From: Bradyrhizobium sp.
GTDB taxonomy: Bacteria > Pseudomonadota > Alphaproteobacteria > Rhizobiales > Xanthobacteraceae
Direction of reading: 5' to 3'
DNA: 48,509 bases
NCBI RefSeq assembly: GCF_028868675.1
Contig: NZ_JAGWUA010000012.1
Coordinates: 1 to 48,509, forward strand
Each line of letters opens with the position of its first letter. Position 1 is the stretch's first letter. Below, piece by piece: positions 7,493 to 17,976 of the stretch. The notes under the pieces are model-generated. The model searched no databases and was not told the DNA's origin. It saw only the letters and a program-made list of their open reading frames with translations. A program made the translations under genes and the position numbers.

Positions 7493-9289
7493 TTACTTCG
7501 CTTCCGCGCGCTTGGGCGGGGTGGCCGGCCACGACTTGATCAGCGTGTCGTAGTCGACCGTCTCGCCCTTCGGCTTCTCGTTGGCGAGCTTGCGCTGGGG
7601 CGCGATGTGACCGTCCTTCTCGGCCTTCGCGAACCAGTACTCCGGCTTCTCCTTCTTGTTGAGCTTCGGACCGCAGGCACCCTGCACGCCCGACTTCTCC
7701 AGACGCTCGAGCACCGAGTCCTGTGCGGCAGCGAGCGAGTCCATCGCGGCCTGCGCCGTCTTGGCGCCGGACGAGGCATCGCCGATGTTCTGCCACCAGA
7801 GCTGCGCGAGCTTCGGATAGTCAGGCACGTTGTTGCCGGTCGGGGTCCACTGCACGCGCGCGGGCGAGCGGTAGAACTCGATCAGGCCGCCGAGCTTGGG
7901 CGCACGCTCGGTGAACGACTTGTCCCAGATGTCGGATTCACGGATGAAGGTGAGACCGACATGGCTCTTCTTCAAGGACACCGACTTGGAGACGATGAAC
8001 TGCAGGTAGAGCCAGGCCGCCTTGCGGCGATCCGGCGGGGTCGACTTCAAGAGCGTGAGCGAACCCGCGTCCTGATAGCCGAGCTTCATGCCGTCCCTCC
8101 AGTATGCGCCGTGCGGCGACGGGGCCATGCGCCACTTCGGCGTGCCGTCGGCGTTCATCACGGCGATGCCCGGCTTCACCATGTCGGCGGTGAAGGCGGT
8201 GTACCAGAAGATCTGCTGGGCGATGTTGCCCTGCGCCGGCACCGGACCCGATTCGGAGAAGGTCATGCCCTGGGCCTGCGGCGGGGCATACTTCTTCAGC
8301 CAATCGAGATACTTGGTGATGGCGTAGACCGAGGCGGGACCGTTGGTATCGCCGCCGCGCTCCACCGACGAGCCGACCGGACGGCAGCCTTCCATGCGGA
8401 TGCCCCATTCGTCGACCGGCAGGCCGTTCGGAATGCCCTTGTCGCCATTGCCGGCCATCGAGAGCCAGGCATCGGTGAAGCGCCATCCGAGCGAGGGGTC
8501 CTTCTTGCCATAGTCCATATGGCCGTAGACCTTGACGCCGTTGATCTCCTTGATGTCGTTGGTGAAGAACTCGGCGATGTCCTCATAGGCCGACCAGTTC
8601 ACGGGCACGCCGAGCTCGTAGCCGTACTTGGCCTTGAACTTGGCCTTGTAGTCGGGATTGGTGAACCAGTCGTAGCGGAACCAGTAGAGGTTGGCGAACT
8701 GCTGGTCGGGAAGCTGGTAGAGCTTGCCGTCCGGCGCCGTACCAAACGACTTGCCGATGAAGTCGTTGACGTCGAGCATGGGATCGGTGACGTCCTTGCC
8801 CTCGCCCGTCATGTAGTCGGACAGCGCAATGGTCTGGCCGTAGCGGAAGTGGGTGCCGATCAGATCGCTGTCGTTGATCCAGCCGTCATAGACGTTCTTG
8901 CCGGACTGCATCTGGGTCTGCAGCTTCTCGACGACGTCACCTTCCTGGATGATGTCGTGCTTGAGCTTGATGCCGGTGAGCTCGGAGAACGCCTTCGCCA
9001 GCGTCTGCGACTCGTATTCGTGGGTCGTGATCGTTTCCGACACCACGTTGATCTCCATGCCCTTGAAGGGCTCGGCGGCCTTGGCGAACCACTGCAGCTC
9101 TTTCTTCTGGTCCTCCTTCGACAGGGTCGAGGGCTGGAATTCCGCGACCCACTTCTGGATCACGGCATCGTCGGCGGCGCGAACCGGCGCCGAGAGGGTC
9201 AGGGACACCGCGGCGAGCGCGGCGGCGCTGGACATGGTCAGAAAGTTCGTCTTGGTCAATGGACCTTTCCTTCTCCTAAACTGTCGCAT
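7493..9289 (-). CDS. glpV: glycerol ABC transporter substrate-binding protein GlpV
   Basis: 598 residues from ATG 9289, which has GGAGG 6 bases upstream. An in-frame TTG at 9259 with its own AAGG would give a shorter, cleaner signal peptide, so the exact start is uncertain. The hydrophobic stretch LTMSSAAALAAVSLTLSAPVRA marks export to the periplasm. The rest is a large extracellular solute-binding protein with domains rich in aromatic residues (LYWFRYDWFTNPDY). Gene order and length match GlpV, the last gene of the rhizobial glycerol operon glpRDSTPQUV, where the transporter takes up glycerol. It ends at a strong terminator. Identification rests on synteny plus family. Confidence 0.88.
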   Translation of the reverse strand: MRQFRRRKGPLTKTNFLTMSSAAALAAVSLTLSAPVRAADDAVIQKWVAEFQPSTLSKEDQKKELQWFAKAAEPFKGMEINVVSETITTHEYESQTLAKAFSELTGIKLKHDIIQEGDVVEKLQTQMQSGKNVYDGWINDSDLIGTHFRYGQTIALSDYMTGEGKDVTDPMLDVNDFIGKSFGTAPDGKLYQLPDQQFANLYWFRYDWFTNPDYKAKFKAKYGYELGVPVNWSAYEDIAEFFTNDIKEINGVKVYGHMDYGKKDPSLGWRFTDAWLSMAGNGDKGIPNGLPVDEWGIRMEGCRPVGSSVERGGDTNGPASVYAITKYLDWLKKYAPPQAQGMTFSESGPVPAQGNIAQQIFWYTAFTADMVKPGIAVMNADGTPKWRMAPSPHGAYWRDGMKLGYQDAGSLTLLKSTPPDRRKAAWLYLQFIVSKSVSLKKSHVGLTFIRESDIWDKSFTERAPKLGGLIEFYRSPARVQWTPTGNNVPDYPKLAQLWWQNIGDASSGAKTAQAAMDSLAAAQDSVLERLEKSGVQGACGPKLNKKEKPEYWFAKAEKDGHIAPQRKLANEKPKGETVDYDTLIKSWPATPPKRAEAK

Positions 9290-9362
9290 GTTGTTCCTCC
9301 GTTGCAGCGACAAACCTCAGACAGGTCCGGGTTGATCCCGGATCTGGTGGTATTCGCGAGCT

Positions 9363-9692
9363 TCAGACCGTGCGGAAAACCGCCACGGCCATGACCAGCG
9401 AAATTCCGCTTGCGAGCCACAGGCTCGAAATTTCGAAACCCTCCTCCCCGATCGGCAGCGTCGCGATCGCGTCGGTGCCGACGAGGCCGATCCACAACAG
9501 ATGGATCACGGCGGCTGATATCAGCGAGATGAAGAGGCGGTCGCCGCGCGTCGTCGGGATGCGCAACACGCCGACGCGCTCGGCCTCGGGATAGGCGACG
9601 CCAAGCCACGTCATGACCGCGAGCGTGCAGGCGAGGCTCGCGAAGAAGATCGCGGTCGGCAGCGTCCAGGCCATCCATGCGATGCTTTCCAT
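9363..9692 (-). CDS. glpU: small membrane protein GlpU (DUF2160 type)
   Basis: 109 residues with three or four hydrophobic segments (WTLPTAIFFASLACTLAVMTWLG; LFISLISAAVIHLLWIGLVG; WLASGISLVMAVAVF). Small DUF2160 proteins of this size sit between the permease and binding-protein genes of rhizobial glycerol ABC operons, where the gene is called glpU and has no defined function. It begins 12 bases after the glpQ stop and is followed by glpV, so it is cotranscribed. A role as an accessory subunit of the transporter is an inference from position. Confidence 0.82.
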   Translation of the reverse strand: MESIAWMAWTLPTAIFFASLACTLAVMTWLGVAYPEAERVGVLRIPTTRGDRLFISLISAAVIHLLWIGLVGTDAIATLPIGEEGFEISSLWLASGISLVMAVAVFRTV

Positions 9693-9704
9693 GAGATGCC
9701 TCCG

Positions 9705-10511
9705 TTACACCCGGCCGAGCGCGAAACCGCGCGCGATGTAGTTGCGGACGAACCAGATCACGAGCGCGCCCGGGATGATGGTGAGCACACCGGCGGCGGC
9801 GAGCAGTCCCCAGTCCATACCGGCGGCGGAGACCGTGCGCGTCATGATGGCCGCGATCGGCTTGGCCTGCACCGAGGTCAGCGTGCGCGCGAGCAACAAC
9901 TCGACCCAGGAGAACATGAAGCAGAAGAACGCGGCGACGCCGATGCCGCTGGCGATCAGCGGAATCAGTATCTTCATGAAGAAGCGCGGGAACGAATAGC
10001 CGTCGAGGAAGGCGGTCTCGTCGATCTCGCGCGGCACGCCGGAGACGAAGCCTTCGAGGATCCACACCGCCAGCGGCACGTTGAAGATGCAGTGCGCGAG
10101 CGCCACCGCCCAGGGCGTATCGAACAGGCCGATCGCCGAATAGAGATTGAAGAACGGCAGCGCGTAGACCGCGGCCGGCGCCATGCGGTTCGACAGCAGC
10201 CAGAAGAACAGGTGCTTGTCGCCGAGGAAGCGGTAGCGCGAGAAGGCGTAGGCCGCCGGCAGCGCCACCGAGATCGAGATGATGGTGTTGAGCACGACGT
10301 ATTCCAGCGAGTTGATGTAGCCGGAATACCAGCTCTCGTCGCTGAAGATGCGGCGGTAGTGCTGCAGCGTCGGCGTATGCGGCCACAGCGTCATGGTCGA
10401 GACGATCTCGCTGTTGGTCTTGAAGCTCATGTTGACGAGCCAGTAGATCGGCAACAGCAGGAAGATCAGGAACAGCGAGATGATGATGCGGCGGCCGGGG
10501 ATCGAATGCAT
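9705..10511 (-). CDS. glpQ: glycerol ABC transporter permease GlpQ
   Basis: 268 residues starting MHSIPGRRIIISLFLIFLLLPIYWLVNMSF. It has about six membrane segments typical of MalG-type carbohydrate permeases. The EAA coupling loop, which contacts the ATPase, is seen as EIDETAFLDGYSFPRFFMKILIPL. The start codon overlaps the stop of glpP by one base (TGATG), indicating translational coupling. With GlpP it forms the heterodimeric membrane channel for glycerol. A longer open frame to 11447 exists but is only read-through in a shadow frame. Confidence 0.9.
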   Translation of the reverse strand: MHSIPGRRIIISLFLIFLLLPIYWLVNMSFKTNSEIVSTMTLWPHTPTLQHYRRIFSDESWYSGYINSLEYVVLNTIISISVALPAAYAFSRYRFLGDKHLFFWLLSNRMAPAAVYALPFFNLYSAIGLFDTPWAVALAHCIFNVPLAVWILEGFVSGVPREIDETAFLDGYSFPRFFMKILIPLIASGIGVAAFFCFMFSWVELLLARTLTSVQAKPIAAIMTRTVSAAGMDWGLLAAAGVLTIIPGALVIWFVRNYIARGFALGRV

Positions 10512-11412
10512 CACGCGCCTCCTTCCGCAGGCCGGCGCTCGGCTCCGGCATTGGTCATGACGGTGTAGAAGATCCAGCACACGATCAGGATGATGAGATT
10601 GTAGACCAGCGAGAGCGCTGCGGCCTTGCCGAGGTCGAACTGGCCGAGCGCGATCTTGACGAGCTCGATCGAGATGAAGGTGGTGGAATTGCCCGGACCG
10701 CCGCCGGTGACGACGAACGGCTCCGTGTAGATCATGAAGGAGTCCATGAAGCGGAGCAGCACCGCGATCAGCAGCACGCGGTTCATCTTCGGCAGCTGGA
10801 TCGCCTTGAACACCGCCCAGCGCGAGGCGCCGTCGATCTGCGCCGCCTGGTAATAGGCCTCCGGGATCGACTTCAGGCCGGCGTAGCAGAGCAGCGCGAC
10901 GAGGCTCGTCCAGTGCCAGACGTCCATCACGATGACGGTGACCCAGGCGTCGAGATCGTTGGAGACGTAATTGTAATTGAGCCCGATGCCGTTGAGCACA
11001 TAGCCGAGCAGCCCGATATCGGGCCGGCCGAAGATCTGCCAGATCGTGCCGACCACGTTCCACGGAATCAGCAGCGGCAGCGCCAGGATGACGAGGCAGG
11101 CCGCGACCTGCCAGCCCTGGCGCGGCATCGACAGCGCGATGACGATGCCGAGCGGCACCTCGATCGCAAGGATGACGAAGGAGAAGAACAGGTTGCGGCC
11201 GAGGGAAGCCAGGAATCGCCCGCCGAGATCGGTCGAGGGGTCGAGCAGTTCCTTGAACCAGCCCACCCCGTTCCAGAAGAACTGGTTGTTGCCGAAGGTG
11301 TCCTGCATCGAATAGTTGACCACCGTCATCAGCGGCAGCACCGCCGAGAACGCCACCACCAAGAATACCGGCAGCACCAGGAACCAGGCCTTCTGGTTGA
11401 CGGTCTTGTCCA

Positions 11413-11413
<1 letters not shown>
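10511..11413 (-). CDS. glpP: glycerol ABC transporter permease GlpP
   Basis: 300 residues, a MalF-type inner-membrane permease beginning MDKTVNQKAWFLVLPVFLVVAFSAVLPLMTVV with about six transmembrane helices. The EAA loop reads IPEAYYQAAQIDGASRWAVFKAIQLPKM. The ATG overlaps the glpT stop codon by one base, as does the next junction, so glpT-P-Q form a tightly coupled set. It pairs with GlpQ in the membrane and docks to the GlpS/GlpT ATPases. Confidence 0.9.
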
Positions 11414-12498
<1,085 letters not shown>

Positions 12499-12510
12499 GT
12501 CGCGCTCTCC

Positions 12511-13586
<1,076 letters not shown>

Positions 13587-13590
<4 letters not shown>

Positions 13591-15128
13591 GAACGTCCTC
13601 CTGCTTCGAGCAGGGGACTTTGCTGCATGCCATGGGTCGCAATCCAGCCGTCGAGTGCGGCGATCTGATCGGCGGAGAGTCTCAAGCCGAGCTTGGAGCG
13701 GCGCCAGACGATGTCCTCGGCGCTCACGGCCCACTCATGGGCCATGAGGTAGCGAACCTCGCGCTCGGTCAGCGTGGCGCCGAAGGACTGGCCCAGATCG
13801 GCTGCCGATTTCGCCTCGCCCAGCAGCTTGACGGCGCGGGTGCCGTAGGCGCGCGCCAGCCGCCGCGCATGTTCGTGGCTGAGGAAGGGATAGCCGCGCT
13901 TGAGCTCGGCGACGAGCGCATCGACCGCGGAGACGTCCATGTCGCCGCCGGGCAGCGGCCATTTGCCGGTCCAGCCCTCGCGCGCCTTGGCGCTGCGCAG
14001 GTAAGGCGCCAGCCGTTCCAGCGCCTCCTCGGCGAGCCGCCGGTAGGTCGTGATCTTGCCGCCGTAGATCGACAGCAGCGGCGCGCCACCGGGCGTGTCG
14101 AGCTCGAAGACGTAGTCGCGGGTCGCGGCCTTGGCCTCGCTCGCACCGTCGTCATAGAGCGGCCGCACGCCGGAATAGGTCCACACCACCTCGTCGGGCT
14201 TGACCGGCTTGGCCAGATATTCGCTCGCCGCCGCGCAGAGATATTCGATCTCCTCCGTCGTTGCCTTCACCTTGGCGGGATCGCCGTCATAGTCGCGGTC
14301 GGTGGTGCCGATCAGCGTGAAATCGTCCTGATAGGGAATGACGAAGATGATGCGGCCGTCCGCGTTCTGGAACATGTAGGCGCGGTCGTGGTCGTAGAGC
14401 TTCCTCACCACGATGTGCGAGCCCTGTACCAGGCGGACCTTGGCCCTGGCGTTGACGCCGGCGCCGCGCGCCAGCACGTCCTCGACCCAGGGGCCGCCGG
14501 CGTTGATCAGCGTGCGCGCCTGGATGGTCGCGCGCTCGCCGGTCAGGGTGTTCAGCGTCGTGACGTGCCAGAGACCATCGGCCTGCCGGAGCTCGACGGC
14601 GCGGGTGCGGGTGCGGATCTCGGCGCCCTTGTCGGCGGCATCGCGCGCGTTGAGAACGACGAGCCGGGCATCGTCGACGAAGCAGTCGGAATATTCGAAG
14701 GCGCGGGTGTAGCGGTTCGGGATCAGCGGGCGTCCGACCTCATCCCTGGTGAGGTCGACCGAGCGCGTCGCCGGCAGCAGATGACGGCCGCCGATATGGT
14801 CGTAGAGGAAGAGGCCGAGCCGCAGCAGCCAGGCCGGGCGCAGGCCCGCATGGTGCGGCAGGACGAAACGCAAGGGGTGGATGATGTGGGGCGCGATGCC
14901 CCAGAGGATCTCGCGCTCGATCAGAGCCTCGCGGACCAGGCGGAACTCATAATATTCGAGATAGCGCAGCCCGCCATGCACGAGCTTGGTCGACCAGGAT
15001 GAGGTCCCGCTCGCCAGATCGTTCATTTCACAGAGGAAAACCGTGTTGCCGCGCCCGACCGCATCGCGCGCGATGCCGCAGCCGTTAACGCCGCCTCCGA
15101 TGATGGCGAGGTCGAAAATCCGCTCCAA
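13587..15128 (-). CDS. glpD: aerobic glycerol-3-phosphate dehydrogenase GlpD
   Basis: 513 residues, near the 501 of E. coli GlpD. The FAD-binding Rossmann motif IIGGGVNGCGIARDAVGRG is at residues 9-27, followed by the family signature SGTSSWSTKLVHGGLRYLEYYEF. The enzyme sits on the inner membrane face and oxidises sn-glycerol-3-phosphate to dihydroxyacetone phosphate, passing electrons to ubiquinone. The start is TTG 15128, with GGGGGAAG 6 bases upstream; the only nearby ATG is out of frame. It is the first gene of the operon glpD-S-T-P-Q-U-V as it now stands, because a toxin-antitoxin pair separates it from glpR. No glpK is in the window; glycerol kinase must be elsewhere. Confidence 0.95.
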
Positions 15129-15183
15129 AAACGCTTCCCCCGGCGATCGCCCATTCGTTTGGGCGATTTGACTTTCGCTTTTG

Positions 15184-15242
15184 GATTAAAACAGAACGCA
15201 AAACGAAAGCAAGGTGAAAGAAAACGAAAATGTGACTTTTCG
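15184..15242 (-). promoter_or_regulatory. glpD operon promoter with candidate GlpR operator
   Basis: On the minus strand a -35-like TTGCTT (15212-15207) and -10-like TTAATC (15189-15184) are separated by 17 bases. Overlapping and upstream are three phased CGAAA/TGAAA boxes on the plus strand (15204-15208, 15215-15219, 15225-15229; steps of 11 and 10), and CGAAAA (15225-15230) pairs with TTTTCG (15237-15242) as an inverted repeat. Repeated TTCG-type boxes suit DeoR-family GlpR repressors. The start at 15128 leaves a leader of about 50 bases. Confidence 0.5.
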
Positions 15243-15306
15243 TGAGGTCATTTTTGTACGGACCGATGAGACCGGTCCCGTTGCCGGGAGGCTCGTAAAC
15301 GCAATA

Positions 15307-15333
15307 TGGTCAAAATAGTCACATTGGTCACAT
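15307..15333 (+). repeat. three 9-bp tandem repeats before the Phd/VapC pair
   Basis: TGGTCAAAA, TAGTCACAT and TGGTCACAT follow each other directly at 15307, 15316 and 15325. They end 11 bases before the antitoxin ATG, a typical position for toxin-antitoxin autoregulation. Operator function is inferred. Confidence 0.55.
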
Positions 15334-15344
15334 AGGTATTGCGC

Positions 15345-15620
15345 ATGGCAAAGCCGGACAAAACACCACCTGCAGCAGGCACCTGGACGCTCGCGACTGC
15401 CAAGGCGCGGCTATCGGAGGTGGTCGATCGCGCCCAGGACGGCCCGCAAACCATCACGCGCAACGGCAAGCCCAGCGCGGTGATCGTCTCGGCCGAGGAG
15501 TGGGCGCGCAAGACCGTGCGCAAGGGCACGCTCGCCGAATTCCTGCTCGCTTCGCCCCTGCGTGGCGCCGATCTCGAGCTGGAGCGCCAGCGCGACGCGC
15601 CGCGCGACGACGCGCTGTGA
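15345..15620 (+). CDS. Phd/YefM-family antitoxin
   Basis: 91 residues from ATG 15345, with AGGT about 8 bases upstream. The core TLATAKARLSEVVDRAQDGPQTITRNGKPSAVIVSAEEW is the Phd/YefM DNA-binding dimer fold. The C-terminal tail (RGADLELERQRDAPRDDAL) is charged and probably disordered, the part that wraps the toxin. The stop codon overlaps the GTG start of vapC by four bases. It reads against the glp genes, and its start is 216 bases from the glpD start, so the two promoters share one intergenic region. Confidence 0.9.
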   Translation: MAKPDKTPPAAGTWTLATAKARLSEVVDRAQDGPQTITRNGKPSAVIVSAEEWARKTVRKGTLAEFLLASPLRGADLELERQRDAPRDDAL

Positions 15621-16039
15621 ACTACCTGCTGGACACCAACGTGTTGTCGGAGGTGCAGCGGCCGGCGCCCGACGCAAGAGTGCTCGGCTGGCTCGATGCG
15701 GTCGATGAGGACCGCGTCTTCATCAGCGTCGCCTCGATCGCCGAGCTCAAGCGCGGCATCGCCCTGATGGACGGCGGCCGCCGCCGCGACACACTCGCCG
15801 ATTGGCTCGCCGACGATCTTCCGGTGCGCTTCGCCGGGCGCATCCTGACGATGGATCGGGCGGTGGCGGAGCGCTGGGGCGACCTGATGGCGCAGAGCCG
15901 GCGCAGCGGCACGGCGCTGTCGGCGATGGACGGTTTGTTTGCGGCAACCGCACTTGCGAACGATCTCACGCTGGTCACGCGCAACGTGAGAGATTTTGCG
16001 CCATTCGGAGTGTCCCTGCTCGATCCATGGAAGGGCTAA
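15617..16039 (+). CDS. vapC: PIN-domain ribonuclease toxin VapC (FitB-like)
   Basis: 140 residues from GTG 15617 (NYLLDTNVLSE). The four acidic residues of the PIN active site are all present: D6 in LLDTNV, E43 in SIAELKRG, D105 in SAMDGLFAATAL and D126 in TRNVRDF. VapC toxins are Mg2+-dependent RNases that usually cut initiator tRNA or rRNA loops; the target here is unknown. The GTGA overlap with the antitoxin gene ensures coupled translation. The gene ends 19 bases from the convergent end of glpR. Confidence 0.92.
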   Translation: MNYLLDTNVLSEVQRPAPDARVLGWLDAVDEDRVFISVASIAELKRGIALMDGGRRRDTLADWLADDLPVRFAGRILTMDRAVAERWGDLMAQSRRSGTALSAMDGLFAATALANDLTLVTRNVRDFAPFGVSLLDPWKG

Positions 16040-16058
16040 GCAGCGGCTGGGCCAGCCC

Positions 16059-16907
16059 CTATCTCAGCCGCACCACCGACGCAGCTTCGGGCGCCGCATC
16101 CTGCACCCGCTCCGGCGCGGCATCGTCCTCGCCCTCGACCTTCGGCATCGCCTCGACCACCTCGATGCCCTTGCTGTGGCAGATCGAGGCGAGGCGCTCG
16201 GGCAGCGCCTGGTCGGTAACGAAGGTCTGGATCTGGCTCATATGGGCGATGCGCACCGGCGCGCTGCGGCGAAGCTTGGTCGAGTCGGCGACCAGCATGA
16301 CGCTGCGGGCATTGGCGATGATGGCCTGCGCCACCTGCACCTCGCGATAGTCGAAATCCAAGAGCGCCCCCTCCTCGTCGATCGCGGACGCGCCGATGAT
16401 GGCGTAGTCGACCTTGAACTGCCCGATCAGCTGCGTCGCGGTCGAGCCGACCACGGCGCCGTCGGCGCGCCGCACCGTGCCGCCGGCCACCACCACCTCG
16501 ATGCGGGGATGGCGGTAGAGCAGCATCGCGACGTTGAGGTTGTTGGTGATGACGAGCAGGTCTTCGTGCGAGGTGAGCGCGCTCGCGACCTCCTCCGTCG
16601 TGGTGCCGATGTTGATGAACAGCGAGCAGCCGTTCGGGATCAGGGAGGCTGCCGCCGCCCCGATCGCCTTCTTCTCGTCGGCCGCTACGAAGCGCCGCGC
16701 CTCATAGGCGAGATTCTCGACGCCGGAAGCGATGATCGCGCCGCCATGGATGCGGGTCAGCGAGCGGCGCTCGCAGAGATCGTTGAGATCCTTGCGGATG
16801 GTCTGCGCCGAAACCTCGAAGCGCCGCGCCAGCTCCTCCACCATCACGCGGCCGGAAGCGCGGGCGATGTTGAGGATTTCGGCTTGGCGATGGGTCAGTC
16901 CGGTCAC
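16059..16907 (-). CDS. glpR: DeoR-family repressor of the glycerol operon, GlpR
   Basis: 282 residues from GTG 16907, with AAGGTG upstream. Residues 1-57 are the winged helix-turn-helix (LTHRQAEILNIARASGRVMVEELARRFEVSAQTIRKDLNDLCERRSLTRIHGGAI). Residues about 75-235 form the DeoR C-terminal sensor domain with the phosphate-binding pattern INIGTTTEEVA. GlpR proteins are released from DNA by glycerol-3-phosphate. In rhizobia glpR is the first gene before glpD; here both keep that order and strand, but the Phd/VapC pair lies between them. The candidate operator is at 15184-15242. The last 40 residues are an acidic tail (VEGEDDAAPERVQDAAPEAA). Confidence 0.92.
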   Translation of the reverse strand: MTGLTHRQAEILNIARASGRVMVEELARRFEVSAQTIRKDLNDLCERRSLTRIHGGAIIASGVENLAYEARRFVAADEKKAIGAAAASLIPNGCSLFINIGTTTEEVASALTSHEDLLVITNNLNVAMLLYRHPRIEVVVAGGTVRRADGAVVGSTATQLIGQFKVDYAIIGASAIDEEGALLDFDYREVQVAQAIIANARSVMLVADSTKLRRSAPVRIAHMSQIQTFVTDQALPERLASICHSKGIEVVEAMPKVEGEDDAAPERVQDAAPEAASVVRLR

Positions 16908-17042
16908 GTCGGCACCTTGGCTCGGAGCGGTCCATGGTGCGGCGGTTCGCCGCCGAGGTCAACGAGAGAGCGGAGTAAAGTTAACGGCGGTGCGGCAGGC
17001 GCGCTCGACAAGATCGGCCACGAAGCCGTGATCGCAACCTTC

Positions 17043-17083
17043 GTGTCATTCCGGGTTCGCGCTCGCACGCGCTGGAATGACAC
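17043..17083. repeat. short inverted repeat (GTGTCATTCC family)
   Basis: GTGTCATTCC (17043-17052) and GGAATGACAC (17074-17083) are perfect 10-base arms around a GC-rich loop. The arms resemble the ends of the element at 24629-24683. It lies between glpR and the 17114-17305 gene. Confidence 0.65.
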
Positions 17084-17113
17084 ACGTGGGGCTCGACGCG
17101 GCCGGAGCGCCAA

Positions 17114-17305
17114 TCAGGCGGCCGCCCGCACCTCGCCGCTGACCAGCCGGCGCGCCGCGCGCTCCGCCTCGCGTGCGTTGCGGAAGAGCCGGCCTTCCAG
17201 CCTGTCGAAGCGGCGGGAGGAGGCGAAGAAGAGGTAGCCTCCGGTGTTGCGAACCACGATTCCTGCAGTCTGCGAATCGACTTCAATGACGTAGCTGTCC
17301 GGCAT
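17114..17305 (-). CDS. small protein of unknown function behind an EcfG-like promoter
   Basis: 63 residues: MPDSYVIEVDSQTAGIVVRN, then a beta-rich centre (GGYLFFASSRRFDRLEG) and a basic helix (FRNAREAERAARRLVSG). No signal peptide or known motif is visible. It could be a three-stranded beta sheet plus helix. The coding call rests on codon use, a plausible start (ATG 17305) and the GGAAC-N17-CGTT promoter at 17339-17364, which suggests expression in the general stress response. It is a monocistronic gene between glpR and a thioesterase. Confidence 0.6.
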   Translation of the reverse strand: MPDSYVIEVDSQTAGIVVRNTGGYLFFASSRRFDRLEGRLFRNAREAERAARRLVSGEVRAAA

Positions 17306-17338
17306 TGCGTTTCCTCAATCCCCTCTTGCGGGCCATAT

Positions 17339-17364
17339 AACGCGAGTCGAATACGAATCGTTCC
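17339..17364 (-). promoter_or_regulatory. EcfG-type (general stress sigma) promoter
   Basis: On the minus strand GGAAC (17364-17360) and CGTT (17342-17339) are 17 bases apart, matching the alphaproteobacterial EcfG consensus exactly in both boxes. The -10 ends 33 bases before the ATG of the 63-residue gene. Confidence 0.6.
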
Positions 17365-17483
17365 TCGCAGAACACCGGGCTTATGCCCCTCGTCCGCGTC
17401 AGCATTTTGAAGCGATTGTTTCGGGAATGCGTCGGCATCGGACGCCGAATGACGAAATCGTGTCGCCGCGGGGGCGGGCGGAA

Positions 17484-17894
17484 TCAGGCCGGAATCGGCG
17501 GCGTGCCCGGCGTGATCGCCTGCGGGCGGCCCTGATCGTCGATCGAGACATAGGTGAAGTTGCCGTCGGTCACCAGGATCGGCTCGAGTTCCTTGCGGCG
17601 CAGCGCCCAGGCTTCGAGATGCACGGTCATCGAGGTGCGCCCCATCCGCACGAGGCTGGCGTAGACCGAGACGAGATCGCCGACATAGACCGCCTTGCGA
17701 AAATTCATCGCCTCGATTGCGACCGTCACGGTGCGCGACTTAGCGACCTTGGAGGCGAACACGCCGCCGCCGACATCCATCTGGCTGAGCAGCCAGCCGC
17801 CGAAGATGTCGCCGTTGGCGTTGGTGTCGGCGGGCATCGCCAGCGTGCGGATGCAGAGATCGCCGTCCGGCCCGGTGTTGGCTTGCTCGCTCAT
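17484..17894 (-). CDS. acyl-CoA thioesterase, hotdog fold (YciA-like)
   Basis: 136 residues from ATG 17894 (MSEQANTGPDGDLCIRTLAMP). The catalytic segment NANGDIFGGWLLSQMDVGGGVFA carries the conserved Asp of the YciA/BFIT group. The following strands and helix (VTVAIEAMNFRKAVYVGDLVSVYASLVRMGRTSMTVHLEAW) complete a single hotdog domain. YciA-type enzymes hydrolyse a wide range of acyl-CoAs as oligomers in the cytosol. It is preceded by a flavin reductase gene on the same strand, 82 bases away with a repeat between them, so a shared transcript is possible but not required. Confidence 0.92.
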   Translation of the reverse strand: MSEQANTGPDGDLCIRTLAMPADTNANGDIFGGWLLSQMDVGGGVFASKVAKSRTVTVAIEAMNFRKAVYVGDLVSVYASLVRMGRTSMTVHLEAWALRRKELEPILVTDGNFTYVSIDDQGRPQAITPGTPPIPA

Positions 17895-17922
17895 GCGTTT
17901 CTCGCTCGCAGATTTTCGTTCT

Positions 17923-17955
17923 GTAGCCCGGATGGAGCGCAGCGCAATCCGGGCT
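17923..17955. repeat. half copy of the GTAGCCCGGATGGAGCG repeat
   Basis: GTAGCCCGGATGGAGCGCAG followed by CGCAATCCGGGCT is one arm of the element seen complete at 18623-18706, with a few changes. It lies between the thioesterase and flavin-reductase genes. Confidence 0.75.
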
Positions 17956-17976
17956 CCCGATCTACCGATCGCAGGA

